64,000 nucleotides of DNA from Bin5 sp965208965 (GTDB lineage Bacteria > Chloroflexota > Anaerolineae > Caldilineales > Caldilineaceae). Under the pieces are notes generated by a model that saw only the letters and a list, made by a program, of their open reading frames with translations, did not search any database and was not told the origin of the DNA. Shown here piece by piece: positions 9,071 to 18,520 of this stretch. The position numbers were made by a program, and so were the translations under genes. Location: contig OZ242384.1 of NCBI GenBank assembly GCA_965208965.1, forward strand, positions 372,001 through 436,000, given 5' to 3'. Each line of letters begins with the position of its first letter. The stretch's first letter is position 1.

Positions 9071-9229
9071 GTACCTGAAATCGGGGGCATCGGTGGTAGA
9101 GCGGTAGCTAGGGAGATACCGGTTTCGGGTCATTCGGAGGGTCTATGAAGACGGACGGACCGGGAGGAGCAAAGGGGACATGTGATCCGGTGGAAGGCGA
9201 AAATTGCAGGGAATGCGGGGGGTCTGCTG

Positions 9230-10354
9230 TTATGCGAGTTCCCAGCGGACGGCGACAACAAACTGAACAATCGGGTTCTCCTGCGTCCACTCGTGGAAGA
9301 CGGAAAAGAGCGTGCCGTCGTTAAGTTGGATTGTCGTGGGATAGCCGATGTGCCAGTACAGATTGGGGACTGCTTCAGGAGGTGCGATTCCGCCGGAACT
9401 GATAACAAACTCGTTGGCAGCGTCCCAACTTAAGCCATCATCGGAAATGCATCCTCTGATTCCCCAGGGATCGCGGCGATGGCCGTAGGTGCAGAGCATG
9501 CGTCCATCCTGCAGGAGGGTGAGGTCAGCTGGGTATCCCCAGAGGTCTGTCGGTTCAGGTTGGCTCCAGGATTCCCCTTCGTTGCGAGAATAGTTGGTCC
9601 ACATGTGTTGGTGCCGGTTGCGGACGCCGTGCATGGTTCGCATCATGGTGACCAGTGTGCCGTCGGCTGTGCGTGCGAGCGCGGTCTCGTCGAATGAGAT
9701 GATGTTAGAGGGGTCGTAGGCAATTGTGGAGAAGTATTCCCAGTCCTGGCCCTTGTTGTCAGAACGCATGAGGTATGAGCGAACGCGTTCGTGGAGGCTG
9801 TCGGTTTCCATCCAGGCGCGGGCGAACTGGTGTCCATGGCAGGCCATCAAAAGAGAGCCATTCGGCAGTTCTAACACGCTGTCGATGGGCTGTCCCCAAC
9901 GCATGGGCGCTACGTTTGCCTTGTAGGCCGACCCCCACGTGTATCCGTTGTCCGACGAGGTGATGATGCCGACACCGTCGACGTCGCGGGTACCGCGCGG
10001 CCTGTCTTGCGGCCCGAAGTCGTCCAGCATGCCTTTCTGGTCAACGAAGGCCCACTGAAAATAGTTGACAAGGAGGGTACCGTCTGAGAGTTGGGTAATG
10101 GACGGTGTGTCGCTGCCAAAGTGATGGGAAGCCGGCCACACTGTTACATGAGGAGACTGATCCCAGGTCTGTCCGTTATCCGTGGAGCGGATCAGTAGAA
10201 TGCTGTCGAAATCCGGGTGAATGTATCCACTTGTCTCGTTGAAGACTACGACCACTTCGCCGTTCTGGAGTTGGGCAGCGCCTACCTGGCAGGTGTAGCG
10301 GGAGGGGTCGTGATAGAGGGTGAGCTTCTCCGCATCTTTTATTTCTTGACCCAT
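9230..10354 (-). CDS. sialidase-fold (BNR/Asp-box) protein
   Basis: 374 residues from the ATG at 10354. Longer in-frame starts would run far into the permease gene at 10426, so they were rejected. Several Asp-box motifs (S-x-D-x-G-x-T-W type) are visible: S-T-D-N-G-Q-T-W, S-S-D-N-G-Y-T-W, S-R-N-E-G-E-S-W and S-D-D-G-L-S-W, which mark a six-bladed beta-propeller. No signal peptide is seen, so it is probably cytoplasmic. It is the last gene of a sugar-import operon, fitting an exo-glycosidase or a related lyase for an imported glycoside. True sialidase activity would need the arginine triad, which cannot be assigned by eye. Confidence 0.8.
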   Translation of the reverse strand: MGQEIKDAEKLTLYHDPSRYTCQVGAAQLQNGEVVVVFNETSGYIHPDFDSILLIRSTDNGQTWDQSPHVTVWPASHHFGSDTPSITQLSDGTLLVNYFQWAFVDQKGMLDDFGPQDRPRGTRDVDGVGIITSSDNGYTWGSAYKANVAPMRWGQPIDSVLELPNGSLLMACHGHQFARAWMETDSLHERVRSYLMRSDNKGQDWEYFSTIAYDPSNIISFDETALARTADGTLVTMMRTMHGVRNRHQHMWTNYSRNEGESWSQPEPTDLWGYPADLTLLQDGRMLCTYGHRRDPWGIRGCISDDGLSWDAANEFVISSGGIAPPEAVPNLYWHIGYPTTIQLNDGTLFSVFHEWTQENPIVQFVVAVRWELA

Positions 10355-10425
10355 TTTGGCGTCCGCTGCCTTTCGCTTTGTTGGCTCAGTAAACGGATAC
10401 TCGAAGTGGCGTTGTGACTTTGAAG

Positions 10426-11301
10426 TCAGCCCTTGATGCCCACTTGGGTGACCCCTTCGATAAAGTAACGTTGGAGGATAAGGAAGAAAATCAGCGTGGG
10501 CAAGGCGACGATGGCAACAGCAGCCATGGCTTCGCCGTAGCCGCTCTGGGTGGAGGTGCCTTGAATGTCGAGACGTGTGTAGAACGCCATGCCCACGGGC
10601 AGCGTTTTCCACTCCGTTTTGAAGGCGACCAGCAGCGGCCAGAGAAAGGAGTTCCAGTTACTGGTGAAGATGAGAATGGCGCCAGCCAGTGTAGCCGGCC
10701 TTGCCAGTGGCAGCGCCACACGAATAAAGGTACCAAAACGACTGCAGCCATCGATCGCAGCCGCGTCTTCCAATTCGCGAGGAAACGAGAGAAAGAACTG
10801 ACGATACAGGTAGACTGGGAAGACGCTGGCCAGGGGAGGAATGATCAGAGAAATGAAACTGTCCTGGACTTCCAGTCGCAAGACACCGATAAACAGGGGA
10901 ACAATACTCATCTCGGGCGGGATCATCAAAGAACTGATCAGCAGCCAGAAGATGACGGTACGTCCTGGGAAGTGCATCCTCGCCAGAGCGAAGCCGGTCA
11001 GTGACCCTAACACAAGGCTGCCGGCGACAACACAGACCGAGGTCACAATACTGTTTATGAACCAGCGAATAACGGGAGTGTCGGCCACGACAGTCCGGTA
11101 GTGCTCCCAGGTTATTTCGGTAGGGATCAGGTCCATACCGGCCAGGATCAGTCGATCCGGCTTGACGGAGGTGTTGAGCATCCAGTAAAGCGGGAATAGC
11201 CACAGCAGGGCCGCGACTGCACCTGGAAACCAGATGATAAAGGTGCGAATGAAACGCATCGAAGACCGGTTATAGAGAGTGCTAAGGCTCAGGTTCGACA
11301 T
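10426..11301 (-). CDS. carbohydrate ABC transporter permease, MalG type
   Basis: 291 residues, six predicted helices, EAA loop L-E-D-A-A-A-I-D-G-C-S-R-F-G-T-F and a typical tail Q-R-Y-F-I-E-G-V-T. It follows the MalF partner by 21 bases and precedes the Asp-box protein. No ATPase gene accompanies this pair, so a shared ATPase such as the one at 4355-5437 is likely. Confidence 0.93.
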   Translation of the reverse strand: MSNLSLSTLYNRSSMRFIRTFIIWFPGAVAALLWLFPLYWMLNTSVKPDRLILAGMDLIPTEITWEHYRTVVADTPVIRWFINSIVTSVCVVAGSLVLGSLTGFALARMHFPGRTVIFWLLISSLMIPPEMSIVPLFIGVLRLEVQDSFISLIIPPLASVFPVYLYRQFFLSFPRELEDAAAIDGCSRFGTFIRVALPLARPATLAGAILIFTSNWNSFLWPLLVAFKTEWKTLPVGMAFYTRLDIQGTSTQSGYGEAMAAVAIVALPTLIFFLILQRYFIEGVTQVGIKG

Positions 11302-11322
11302 GATCAGAATTGCTCTTCGGTT

Positions 11323-12252
11323 CTAGTTGCTATGTTCCCTTACTAGACGCGCACGCAAAAGCGTAAAGAGTAAGATTGTGAGGAAGAGAAGGAGAGATAG
11401 AGCGGCGGCAAAGCCGAGACGGAAGCGCACAAATCCTTCATGGTAGATATAGGAAACGATGGTGGCCGAATGCCCGCCTGGCCCACCGCCTGTCATCAGG
11501 TAGACCTGGCCAAAGATACGGAAGGCGCTGATGATTTCGAGTGTAATGACCAGCCCCAGCGCCGGGGTCAGGAGCGGAAGGGTTATTCGCAAGAACGCCT
11601 GCCAGGCTGAGGCACCGTCGATGACGGCGGCTTCTCCCAATTCGGCGGGAATCTCTTTAAGTCCAGCCAGAAGGATTACCATGTGGAATCCCACTGCCTG
11701 CCAGATGGTGACGAGTGAGATCGACTGGATGACCCACTTGCTTGTCGTCAGCCATCCCTGTTTGGGGATTCCAATGCCATAAAGAGCCAGGTTGAGAAGA
11801 CCGGTCTCTTTCTCGAAAATCCAGATCCAGATGATGGCGGTGACGGTAATGGCAACGACATGGGGCGCGAAAAAGGCTGTTCGAATCGGTCCCGACAGCC
11901 ACTGTTCCCGGTTGATCCAGAGCGCCATCAGCAGGGCAACGATCACGGTTCCCGGGACGACGAGAGCGGCCATCTGGAAGGTATTGCCCCAGACCTTTGG
12001 GATCCAGTCGTCCTGCATTGCTTCGCGGAAGTTGTCGAGCCCGACCCATTCCGGGTCACCGACAATACCCCATTCATTGAAGCTGATGTAGATTCCGAAG
12101 AATATGGGGAGGAGGGTAATGACTATGAAGACGAGAGCGAATGGCAGAATGAAGAGGTACGCCTGCCAGTCAACGCGGCGTCCACGGTATCTGATTCTAG
12201 TAAGTCGGGAAAGCCAACCGTCTGGCGCGGCTCTGTCTACAAGGTGGGTCAT
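11323..12252 (-). CDS. carbohydrate ABC transporter permease, MalF type
   Basis: 309 residues. A short basic N-terminus precedes the first helix (Y-L-F-I-L-P-F-A-L-V-F). The EAA loop is L-G-E-A-A-V-I-D-G-A-S-A-W-Q-A-F. No strong ribosome site is seen before the ATG at 12252. A hairpin (12275-12321) separates it from the binding-protein gene. Confidence 0.92.
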   Translation of the reverse strand: MTHLVDRAAPDGWLSRLTRIRYRGRRVDWQAYLFILPFALVFIVITLLPIFFGIYISFNEWGIVGDPEWVGLDNFREAMQDDWIPKVWGNTFQMAALVVPGTVIVALLMALWINREQWLSGPIRTAFFAPHVVAITVTAIIWIWIFEKETGLLNLALYGIGIPKQGWLTTSKWVIQSISLVTIWQAVGFHMVILLAGLKEIPAELGEAAVIDGASAWQAFLRITLPLLTPALGLVITLEIISAFRIFGQVYLMTGGGPGGHSATIVSYIYHEGFVRFRLGFAAALSLLLFLTILLFTLLRARLVREHSN

Positions 12253-12274
12253 CCACTGAATTCTCGGTTACAAG

Positions 12275-12321
12275 GAGTCCGGGCAGAGTGTCACCCGTCG
12301 CAAACCATTCCGCCCGGACTC
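12275..12321 (-). promoter_or_regulatory. intercistronic hairpin between binding-protein and permease genes
   Basis: A perfect 10-bp GC-rich stem (12275-12284 with 12312-12321), extendable by two pairs, encloses a 27-base loop. It lies just after the binding-protein stop in the direction of transcription and has no T-run. It is placed like the hairpins at 7513, 24095 and 33258. Confidence 0.6.
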
Positions 12322-12331
12322 TTGGCATTTG

Positions 12332-13747
12332 TCAGCTGCGGTCATCAAGTATCTTCTGCCAAGCCGCTTCCAGATCGGCCAGGCCTTCTTCGATACTCTT
12401 CTCGCGTGCCCAGACCGGGTCCATGGCCTTGGGTACGGTTGAACTGCTGCCGGCATAAAAGGCAAACTCTCCGCCGTCGACCATGTTAAGGTAATCGAAG
12501 AAGCTGTACTCGACTGCTTCGGCAAAGGGTTTGCGCAGTTCCCAATCAAGGCCCAATGTCATGTAATCGGGATCATCGAGAATGGAGCGGCGAGGCGGCG
12601 CGCCGCGTCCTTCGGTCACCCAGAGCATTGAATTGTCAGAGAACCATTTGATTACTTTTGCTCCCGCGACCAGGTGATCTTCGGTGCGGCCGTCCGCAGT
12701 GAAGAGCGCGAGGCCGTATTCGCGGGCTTCGGTTGTCAGGGTGTCGCCGATCAAGGAGACCGGTGCGGTGATGAAGTCTAGCCCTTCGGTGTTCACATAG
12801 CCGAAAAGCGTCCACGGACCGGTCCAAAAGATGGACCCCACTTGCTGGCCGAATGCGCCGTAGCGGTCGGCTACGTCGCGGGATGACATCTCATGCTCGT
12901 CGAAGGTGTCGAGCACCCACTGCGCTGCGGCAATCGGAGCATCGGTGTCGTTGAAGGTGACTCCTGTGCGGTCTGCGTTGAGGGGCTGCGCGCCGAGCTG
13001 CTGTGCGATGATGCCGAAGACGACGTTGGGCTGTACGCTGGAACCGGTCATCAGAAATCCGGAGCGAGTGATCTGGTCACCTTCCTTGACAGTCATGGCT
13101 TTCGACCATTCGATCAGGGAGGGGCCGTCGGCCGGTGGATTGCTGATGTCCAAGCCAGCTTCTTCGGCGTGGCCGGAATTGATCAAGGCAGCGATCGGCA
13201 GAATGTCCATCGTGATGGAATAGAGTTCTCCGCCCAGGGAAGACCACTCTATGTACTGGGGCAGGAAGTCGCCCAGATCCAGGCCCACCGTCTCCATCAG
13301 GTCGTCCAGAGGGGTAAGCCCGCCGGCCTGATGCCAGACGGCGACATCATTCATGGTGCGGAAGGAGATGTCGGGCGGGTCTCCGGTGGCGATAGAGGCC
13401 ATGATCTTCGTCCCCATCTCGCCGCCACCGACCTGCTCATATTCGAGGGTAATGTCGGGATGATCATTGGCCTCGTTGTAGTTTGCGCAGAAGCGTTCCC
13501 AGACTTGGGCGTCGGACGCGCCCAGGTCATACCACATGACGATGGTTTCTTGCATCGGAGCGGGGGCTGCTTCCTCATCGCCGCCTTCCTCGGCGGTCGG
13601 CGCTGCGGCCGGCGCGCAAGCTGCCAGCGAGGTCATCGCAAGGCCGCCAAGGCCTACGGCCATCCCGCGCATCAGGGAACGCCGGCTGAGCAATGGCGCA
13701 CCTGCGCTGTTGAAGCGGACGCTGTCGTTGGGCTGTGCCTCTTTCAT
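12332..13747 (-). CDS. extracellular solute-binding lipoprotein with twin-arginine signal
   Basis: 471 residues. The N-terminus carries S-R-R-S-L-M-R-G, a twin-arginine export motif, then a hydrophobic stretch and lipobox L-A-A-C, then an Ala/Pro/Glu linker. The rest matches family 1 sugar-binding proteins (for example I-V-M-W-Y-D-L-G, G-T-K-I-M-A-S-I-A-T-G-D-P-P-D). A Tat signal suggests it folds before export, as seen for other Chloroflexota binding proteins. ATG start with GAGGAGG. First gene of operon 2; promoter at 13850-13877. Confidence 0.92.
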   Translation of the reverse strand: MKEAQPNDSVRFNSAGAPLLSRRSLMRGMAVGLGGLAMTSLAACAPAAAPTAEEGGDEEAAPAPMQETIVMWYDLGASDAQVWERFCANYNEANDHPDITLEYEQVGGGEMGTKIMASIATGDPPDISFRTMNDVAVWHQAGGLTPLDDLMETVGLDLGDFLPQYIEWSSLGGELYSITMDILPIAALINSGHAEEAGLDISNPPADGPSLIEWSKAMTVKEGDQITRSGFLMTGSSVQPNVVFGIIAQQLGAQPLNADRTGVTFNDTDAPIAAAQWVLDTFDEHEMSSRDVADRYGAFGQQVGSIFWTGPWTLFGYVNTEGLDFITAPVSLIGDTLTTEAREYGLALFTADGRTEDHLVAGAKVIKWFSDNSMLWVTEGRGAPPRRSILDDPDYMTLGLDWELRKPFAEAVEYSFFDYLNMVDGGEFAFYAGSSSTVPKAMDPVWAREKSIEEGLADLEAAWQKILDDRS

Positions 13748-13849
13748 GGTTACTCGCCTCCTCTTGTGTGTCTACACGTTTACTCAGTTTAGCATTTCGG
13801 GCACGAGCGACGTTGACGCATGCCCAGCTGATACTGATCAGGCCCACAT

Positions 13850-13877
13850 ATTATAGTCTCTCGAAGGTTGACTTCAA
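13850..13877 (-). promoter_or_regulatory. sigma70-like promoter of sugar operon 2
   Basis: Minus-strand TTGAAG (-35, 13872-13877), a 16-base spacer and an exact TATAAT (-10, 13850-13855). The start would fall near 13843, about 95 bases before the binding-protein ATG. Confidence 0.65.
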
Positions 13878-14317
13878 AACAGTATATTTTGGGCACTTCT
13901 GCTCGCAACCAATGCCCAGGAGCCAGAAAGATTGAAAGCCTTATGGAAGGCTACCAAGGAAAAGAAAGTAGGGAACAGTCCCAGGCCTGATATGTCTACA
14001 GCGCCCCCAATTTCGGATGGAGGTTAGTGAAGGCAGTGCTGAATCATTGGCCAGTTGAGTCAATTACCAGAGAGTGCGTGCGTGAGGAAAGCGCGGCGAA
14101 GTATAGCAACAGAGGATTATCGGAGGTTCACTGCGGTCAAGAATTTTGAACGACCCACCAGATCGCGATTGGCGGATCATGAGGTAGAGATGTGGAGAGA
14201 CTGCTAGCAGAGACAGCTTTTCTTACGTTTGGAACAGCCTTTACGCGGAGGTTCTTGCTCATTTCTGCTGGCAAGAGGAGGTGGCGCTAAGCGTGGAACT
14301 TGGAGTGAGCCGAGCGG
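13878..14317. other. intergenic region without recognised features
   Basis: About 440 bases between the operon 2 promoter and the end of the small membrane-protein gene. No open frame with homology, hairpin terminator or repeat was recognised. Confidence 0.5.
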
Positions 14318-14650
14318 TCAAGGCGAGGACGCGGAGCCATCGCGGGTCTTGGGGCGATCGCTGTCGGGCGTAGTACGCTGCAGCAACTGGTTGAGGGTGG
14401 CTTGGGCTCTCTCGCCTTTGCTTTGACCTTGAATGACGGCTGTGGTTACTTTCGCAGCCACCTCTTCGGTTTTGGCGCGCGCCTGGCTGCTGGCGTCTTG
14501 CAAATTCTCAAGACCAGACTGCGCTGAGCCAAGAATTTTTCTCATGCCGTGCACGGCGAGGAAGGCAACGGCCAGAGGAACAAGACAGAGAAGGAGCAGA
14601 TGGATGGAGATCCAGACGACGGACAGATTCCGCCAGAATTCGAGCGACAT
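14318..14650 (-). CDS. small single-pass membrane protein, function unknown
   Basis: 110 residues. One transmembrane helix at about residues 11-35 (W-I-S-I-H-L-L-L-L-C) is followed by an Ala/Gln/Glu-rich amphipathic helix (about 40-90) and a charged, Pro-rich end. The layout recalls short DUF948/YtxH-like membrane-anchored helical proteins, but no family can be assigned with certainty. No clear ribosome site. It is divergent from the aldolase gene at 14955. Confidence 0.55.
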   Translation of the reverse strand: MSLEFWRNLSVVWISIHLLLLCLVPLAVAFLAVHGMRKILGSAQSGLENLQDASSQARAKTEEVAAKVTTAVIQGQSKGERAQATLNQLLQRTTPDSDRPKTRDGSASSP

Positions 14651-14822
14651 GGCATTGCGGGCAAACGACTTGACGGGACCGGTTTTCGAAGCCTGCAGTT
14701 CGTCCTGTATCAGTCAAAAGACAGGCCAAGCAGCACCCGAATTGTAGCAGAGCCGGACGCGCCCGTCCAGACTCGCCAGGACTCTTTCCCAAAGCCAATT
14801 GTTAGCGCTGCCATACTCTTTC

Positions 14823-14831
14823 TGCTACACT
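14823..14831 (+). promoter_or_regulatory. possible extended -10 promoter element before the aldolase gene
   Basis: TG-C-TACACT on the plus strand resembles an extended -10 box, without a convincing -35. It is the only promoter-like signal seen in the 304-base divergent gap 14651-14954. Confidence 0.25.
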
Positions 14832-14954
14832 GCCAACTGCGATGAACAGTCACCCGCGGCTCGCGGCCGGCAAAGGCACTTTTCCCATGGGGCACGGGGC
14901 GCCGGACTCTGATCGCTGGCCATCTTCCCGATAATGCAACTCCGGAGTTTTGAT

Positions 14955-17144
14955 ATGACAGCACCCAGCGACTATCGACATGTGTCCTACCTTTGGGACG
15001 ACGAAACTGCGGTCGAGCTCGATCCGGTCGGGCGTCTTGTGTACCGCTCCAATCTGCTTGGCCAGGACCAGCGCATCACCAACACGGGCGGTGGCAACAC
15101 GTCCTCCAAGTATATGGAGACTGATCCGCTGACGGGCGAGTCGGTCGAGGTGCTGTGGGTCAAGGGGTCGGGCGGCGACTTGCGCACGTCGAAACGGGAG
15201 AATTTCTCCTCGCTCTACATGGACAAGATCCGTCAGCTGCGCGTCATTTACGACGCGGCCGACGAGAAGGGGCTCAAGACACCTATCGAGGACGAGATGG
15301 TGGGGAAGTATCTCCACTGCGTTTACGACCTCAACCCGCGCGCCTCTTCGATCGACACGCCGCTGCACGCCTTTATTCCCGCCTCGATCGTGGATCATAC
15401 GCATCCCAACGCGGTGATTGCCATTGCCGCAGCGGAGGATGGGGAGGCGCTGACCGCGGAGATCTTCGGTGATCAGCTGGGCTGGGTGGGGTGGCAGCGG
15501 CCCGGCTTCGATCTGGGGTTGGTGATGGGGGACATGGCGGCCGCAAATCCGACGATGGAAGGCATCATGATGGGTGGACACGGGCTGATAAACTGGGCCG
15601 GAGACGACAAGACCTGCTACAAGTTGAGCCTGGATATTATCGAGAAGGCTGCCCTTTACATTGAGAGCCGAGACAAAGGGGCAGAGACCTTTGGCGGTCA
15701 GAAATACGCGGCGCTGGCCGACGACGAGCGGGAGGCACTGCTGGTGCATGTGCTGCCGGCGCTGCGCGGCATGGTCAGTCAGGAGAATGTTTTCGTCGGC
15801 ACGGTGCAGGCGGACGAGGCGATTCAGCGATTTGTCAACAGCAACGACGCGGCCAGGCTCGCTGAATTAGGTACGTCTTGTCCGGACCACTTCCTTCGTA
15901 CCAAAATCAAGCCGCTTTACGTGGACTGGGACCCGCGAACGAAGGATGTGGAGGGTCTGCTGGCGGAACTGGAGAGCGGGCTAGCCAAGTACCGTCAGGA
16001 CTACGCCGACTACTACGACCAGCACAAACATCCCGATTCGCCGGCGATGCGGGATCCGAACCCGACGGTGATTTTGATTCCCGGGGTGGGCATGGTCGCT
16101 TGGGGCAAGAACAAGAGCGAGAGCCGGGTGACGGCGGAGTTCTACAACTGTGCGGTGGAGGTGATGCGAGGCGCGGAGACAGTCAGTCAGTACGTAGCGC
16201 TGCCCAAGCAGGAGGCCTTTGATATCGAGTACTGGTTGCTGGAGGAGGCGAAGCTGCGGCGGATGCCGCCGGAGCAGGAGTTGGCGCGCAGTGTGGTCGT
16301 GGTTGTCGGCGCGGGCAGCGGTATCGGGAGGGCGATTGCGCACCGCGTGGCAGAGGAGGGCGCGCATGTCGTGTGCGCAGACCTGAACGCGGAGGTGGCG
16401 CAGGCGACTGCTGACGAATTGACAGAGAAATACGGAGTCGGCATCGGGGTAGCGGGTACGGGAATCTCCGCGTGCGGGCCGGCGATTGGGCTGAGCGTGG
16501 ATGCGGGCGACCGGGCCAGTGTGCAGGCGCTCTTCCACCAGACGCTGCTGGCATACGGCGGCGTCGACCATCTGGTCATTACAGCCGGGTACTACTACCC
16601 ACCGGATGCCGGCGGCCAGATTCCGGATGAGAAGTGGGACACGACGTTCGACGTGAATGTCAAAGGGGCATATATCGTTGCTGACGAAGCGCGCAAAGTC
16701 TGGCAGGCGCAGGGGCTGCCGGGCTCACTGGTGATCGCGACCAGCGTCAACGGCGCGGTGGCTAAGAAGGGTTCGCTGGCCTATGACACGAGCAAGGCGG
16801 CGGCCAACCATCTGGTACGCGAGCTGGCGATTGAGCTGGCACCGAATGTGCGCGTCAACGGGCTGGCCCCGGCCACGGTTGTGACCGGAAGTTCAATGTT
16901 CCCGCGCGAGCGTGTTATTTCGGGATTGCAGAAGTACGAGCTCCCCTATGACGAGGCGGAGGAAACGGACGCTTTGCGGGACCGGCTAGCCGGTTTCTAC
17001 GCTGAACGCACGCTGACGAAGCAGGCGATTCTGCCGGAAGACCAGGCTGAGGCAGCTTACCTACTGATTAGTGGAGCGCTTTCCAAGACGACTGGCCAGA
17101 TTCTCAACGTGGATGGCGGACTGGTGGAGGCTTTCCTACGTTAG
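14955..17144 (+). CDS. bifunctional rhamnulose-1-phosphate aldolase / short-chain dehydrogenase
   Basis: 729 residues from the ATG at 14955, selected because CCGGAG lies eight bases upstream. The N-terminal two thirds is a class II aldolase/adducin domain with zinc-binding D-H-T-H-P-N and G-G-H-G. The C-terminal third (from about residue 448) is an SDR with V-V-G-A-G-S-G-I-G-R and catalytic Y-D-T-S-K. This fusion (RhaD/RhaE-type) cleaves L-rhamnulose-1-phosphate to dihydroxyacetone phosphate and L-lactaldehyde and oxidises the lactaldehyde to lactate. The linker between domains is degenerate but in frame. No rhamnose isomerase or kinase gene lies nearby, so the substrate could be another deoxysugar phosphate. 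Confidence 0.88.
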   Translation: MTAPSDYRHVSYLWDDETAVELDPVGRLVYRSNLLGQDQRITNTGGGNTSSKYMETDPLTGESVEVLWVKGSGGDLRTSKRENFSSLYMDKIRQLRVIYDAADEKGLKTPIEDEMVGKYLHCVYDLNPRASSIDTPLHAFIPASIVDHTHPNAVIAIAAAEDGEALTAEIFGDQLGWVGWQRPGFDLGLVMGDMAAANPTMEGIMMGGHGLINWAGDDKTCYKLSLDIIEKAALYIESRDKGAETFGGQKYAALADDEREALLVHVLPALRGMVSQENVFVGTVQADEAIQRFVNSNDAARLAELGTSCPDHFLRTKIKPLYVDWDPRTKDVEGLLAELESGLAKYRQDYADYYDQHKHPDSPAMRDPNPTVILIPGVGMVAWGKNKSESRVTAEFYNCAVEVMRGAETVSQYVALPKQEAFDIEYWLLEEAKLRRMPPEQELARSVVVVVGAGSGIGRAIAHRVAEEGAHVVCADLNAEVAQATADELTEKYGVGIGVAGTGISACGPAIGLSVDAGDRASVQALFHQTLLAYGGVDHLVITAGYYYPPDAGGQIPDEKWDTTFDVNVKGAYIVADEARKVWQAQGLPGSLVIATSVNGAVAKKGSLAYDTSKAAANHLVRELAIELAPNVRVNGLAPATVVTGSSMFPRERVISGLQKYELPYDEAEETDALRDRLAGFYAERTLTKQAILPEDQAEAAYLLISGALSKTTGQILNVDGGLVEAFLR

Positions 17145-17220
17145 TTTACTGAATTGGCCGGCTCACCCGCTTGCAGCCGTGTATGACAACAGCAGATTGT
17201 GCTAAACCGGAGAAGAGTCG

Positions 17221-18516
17221 ATGCCTGATAGAGGATTTCCAAGACCGGCTGCGCTGCGTAGCGGCGAGGTCAATCTGGTTGCGCACGTCCTGGAGATTTG
17301 CGACCGCATTGACGCCGAGGACTCAGTTATCCAGGCGCTTCTGCCGGAGCCGGCGCGGCGGGAGCGGCTGACGCGTGAGGCGGGAGTGCTGCTGGACCGC
17401 TTCCCCGACCCGGCGCAGCGGCCACCTTTGTTCGGGCTGTTAGTGGGTGTGAAGGACTTCTTTCGGGTGGATGGCTTTCCCACTAAGGCAGGATCTAAGC
17501 TACCAGCCTCGCTATTCGAAGGACCGGAGACGGCAGTCGTGTCGCGCCTCCGACTGAACGGCGCGCTGATTGCGGGCAAGACGGTCACCACCGAATTCGC
17601 TTACTTCCAGCCGGGCCCGACGCGCAACCCGCGCAACCCGGAGCATACGCCGGGGGGCTCGAGCAGCGGTTCGGCCGCGGGCGTGGCAGCCGGCTTCTTT
17701 CCGCTGGCGCTGGGCACACAAACGATAGGTTCGGTCATCCGTCCGGCGGCATTCTGCGGGATCATCGGCTTCAAGCCGAGCTATGATCGAATTCATACCG
17801 CTGGAATGCTCTTTTTCTCGAAATCTGTGGATCATGCGGGACTTTTCAGCCAGGATGTAGCGACAATGCGGCTGGCTTGCTCTGCGCTGTGCGACGGCTG
17901 GGACGACAGGAAAAGTGGGCCGCCCCAGGGTCTGCCAGCCCTGGCGGTTCCAGAGGGCCCCTATCTGGAGGAGGCAGAGCAGACCGGCCGGCAGCATTTT
18001 GAAGAGACGCTGGACAGGCTGGCCGCGGAGGGGTTCCGCATCGAACGAGTCCCGTTCTTCCCGGACTATGCCGAGCTTAACCAACGCCACCGCCGCCTGA
18101 CTGCGGTCGAGGTGGCCCAGGTTCATAAGGACTGGTACAAGGAACACTCTGACCTCTACAGCATACATATGCACGAGATCATGCGAACCGGGGCTACCGT
18201 TTCCGATGAAGAACGGGACGACATACGCGCCGATCAGCTGCGTTTACGGCATGCGATGGAGGCGGCGCTTCTCTCTTCAGGCGCCGATCTCTGGATTGCA
18301 CCGGCCGCGACGGGCCCTGCGCCGCATGGAATCCACGCCACCGGGAACCCGATCATGAATCTGCCCTGGACGAACGCGGGGGTGCCAGCGCTGTCGATAC
18401 CAACTGGCGAAGCGGAAAGTGGCCTGCCCCTAGCTGTTCAATTCTGCGCGCCGTTCGGTGCGGATGAGCGTCTGCTGGCGTGGGGTGAGGCGATCGAAGC
18501 GCAGGTACGGGTATAG
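17221..18516 (+). CDS. amidase, amidase-signature family
   Basis: 431 residues. The Ser-cisSer-Lys triad of the amidase-signature family is visible: Lys78 in G-V-K-D-F, the Gly/Ser-rich G-G-S-S-S-G-S-A-A-G (145-154) and the nucleophile Ser171 in T-I-G-S-V-I-R-P-A. It hydrolyses an amide C-N bond; GatA itself is unlikely because no gatB/gatC lies nearby and the C-terminal part is short. Four bases separate it from the kelch lipoprotein gene. Confidence 0.9.
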   Translation: MPDRGFPRPAALRSGEVNLVAHVLEICDRIDAEDSVIQALLPEPARRERLTREAGVLLDRFPDPAQRPPLFGLLVGVKDFFRVDGFPTKAGSKLPASLFEGPETAVVSRLRLNGALIAGKTVTTEFAYFQPGPTRNPRNPEHTPGGSSSGSAAGVAAGFFPLALGTQTIGSVIRPAAFCGIIGFKPSYDRIHTAGMLFFSKSVDHAGLFSQDVATMRLACSALCDGWDDRKSGPPQGLPALAVPEGPYLEEAEQTGRQHFEETLDRLAAEGFRIERVPFFPDYAELNQRHRRLTAVEVAQVHKDWYKEHSDLYSIHMHEIMRTGATVSDEERDDIRADQLRLRHAMEAALLSSGADLWIAPAATGPAPHGIHATGNPIMNLPWTNAGVPALSIPTGEAESGLPLAVQFCAPFGADERLLAWGEAIEAQVRV

Positions 18517-18520
18517 AATA

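Noticed and set aside
9084..9140. A D-arm-like stretch (GGTGGTAGAGCGGTAG) suggesting a tRNA
   Set aside because: No matching T-arm, anticodon stem or acceptor stem follows; it is not a tRNA.
10355..10612. N-terminal extension of the Asp-box protein
   Set aside because: The added residues would overlap the permease gene at 10426 and look like random Arg/His-rich translation.
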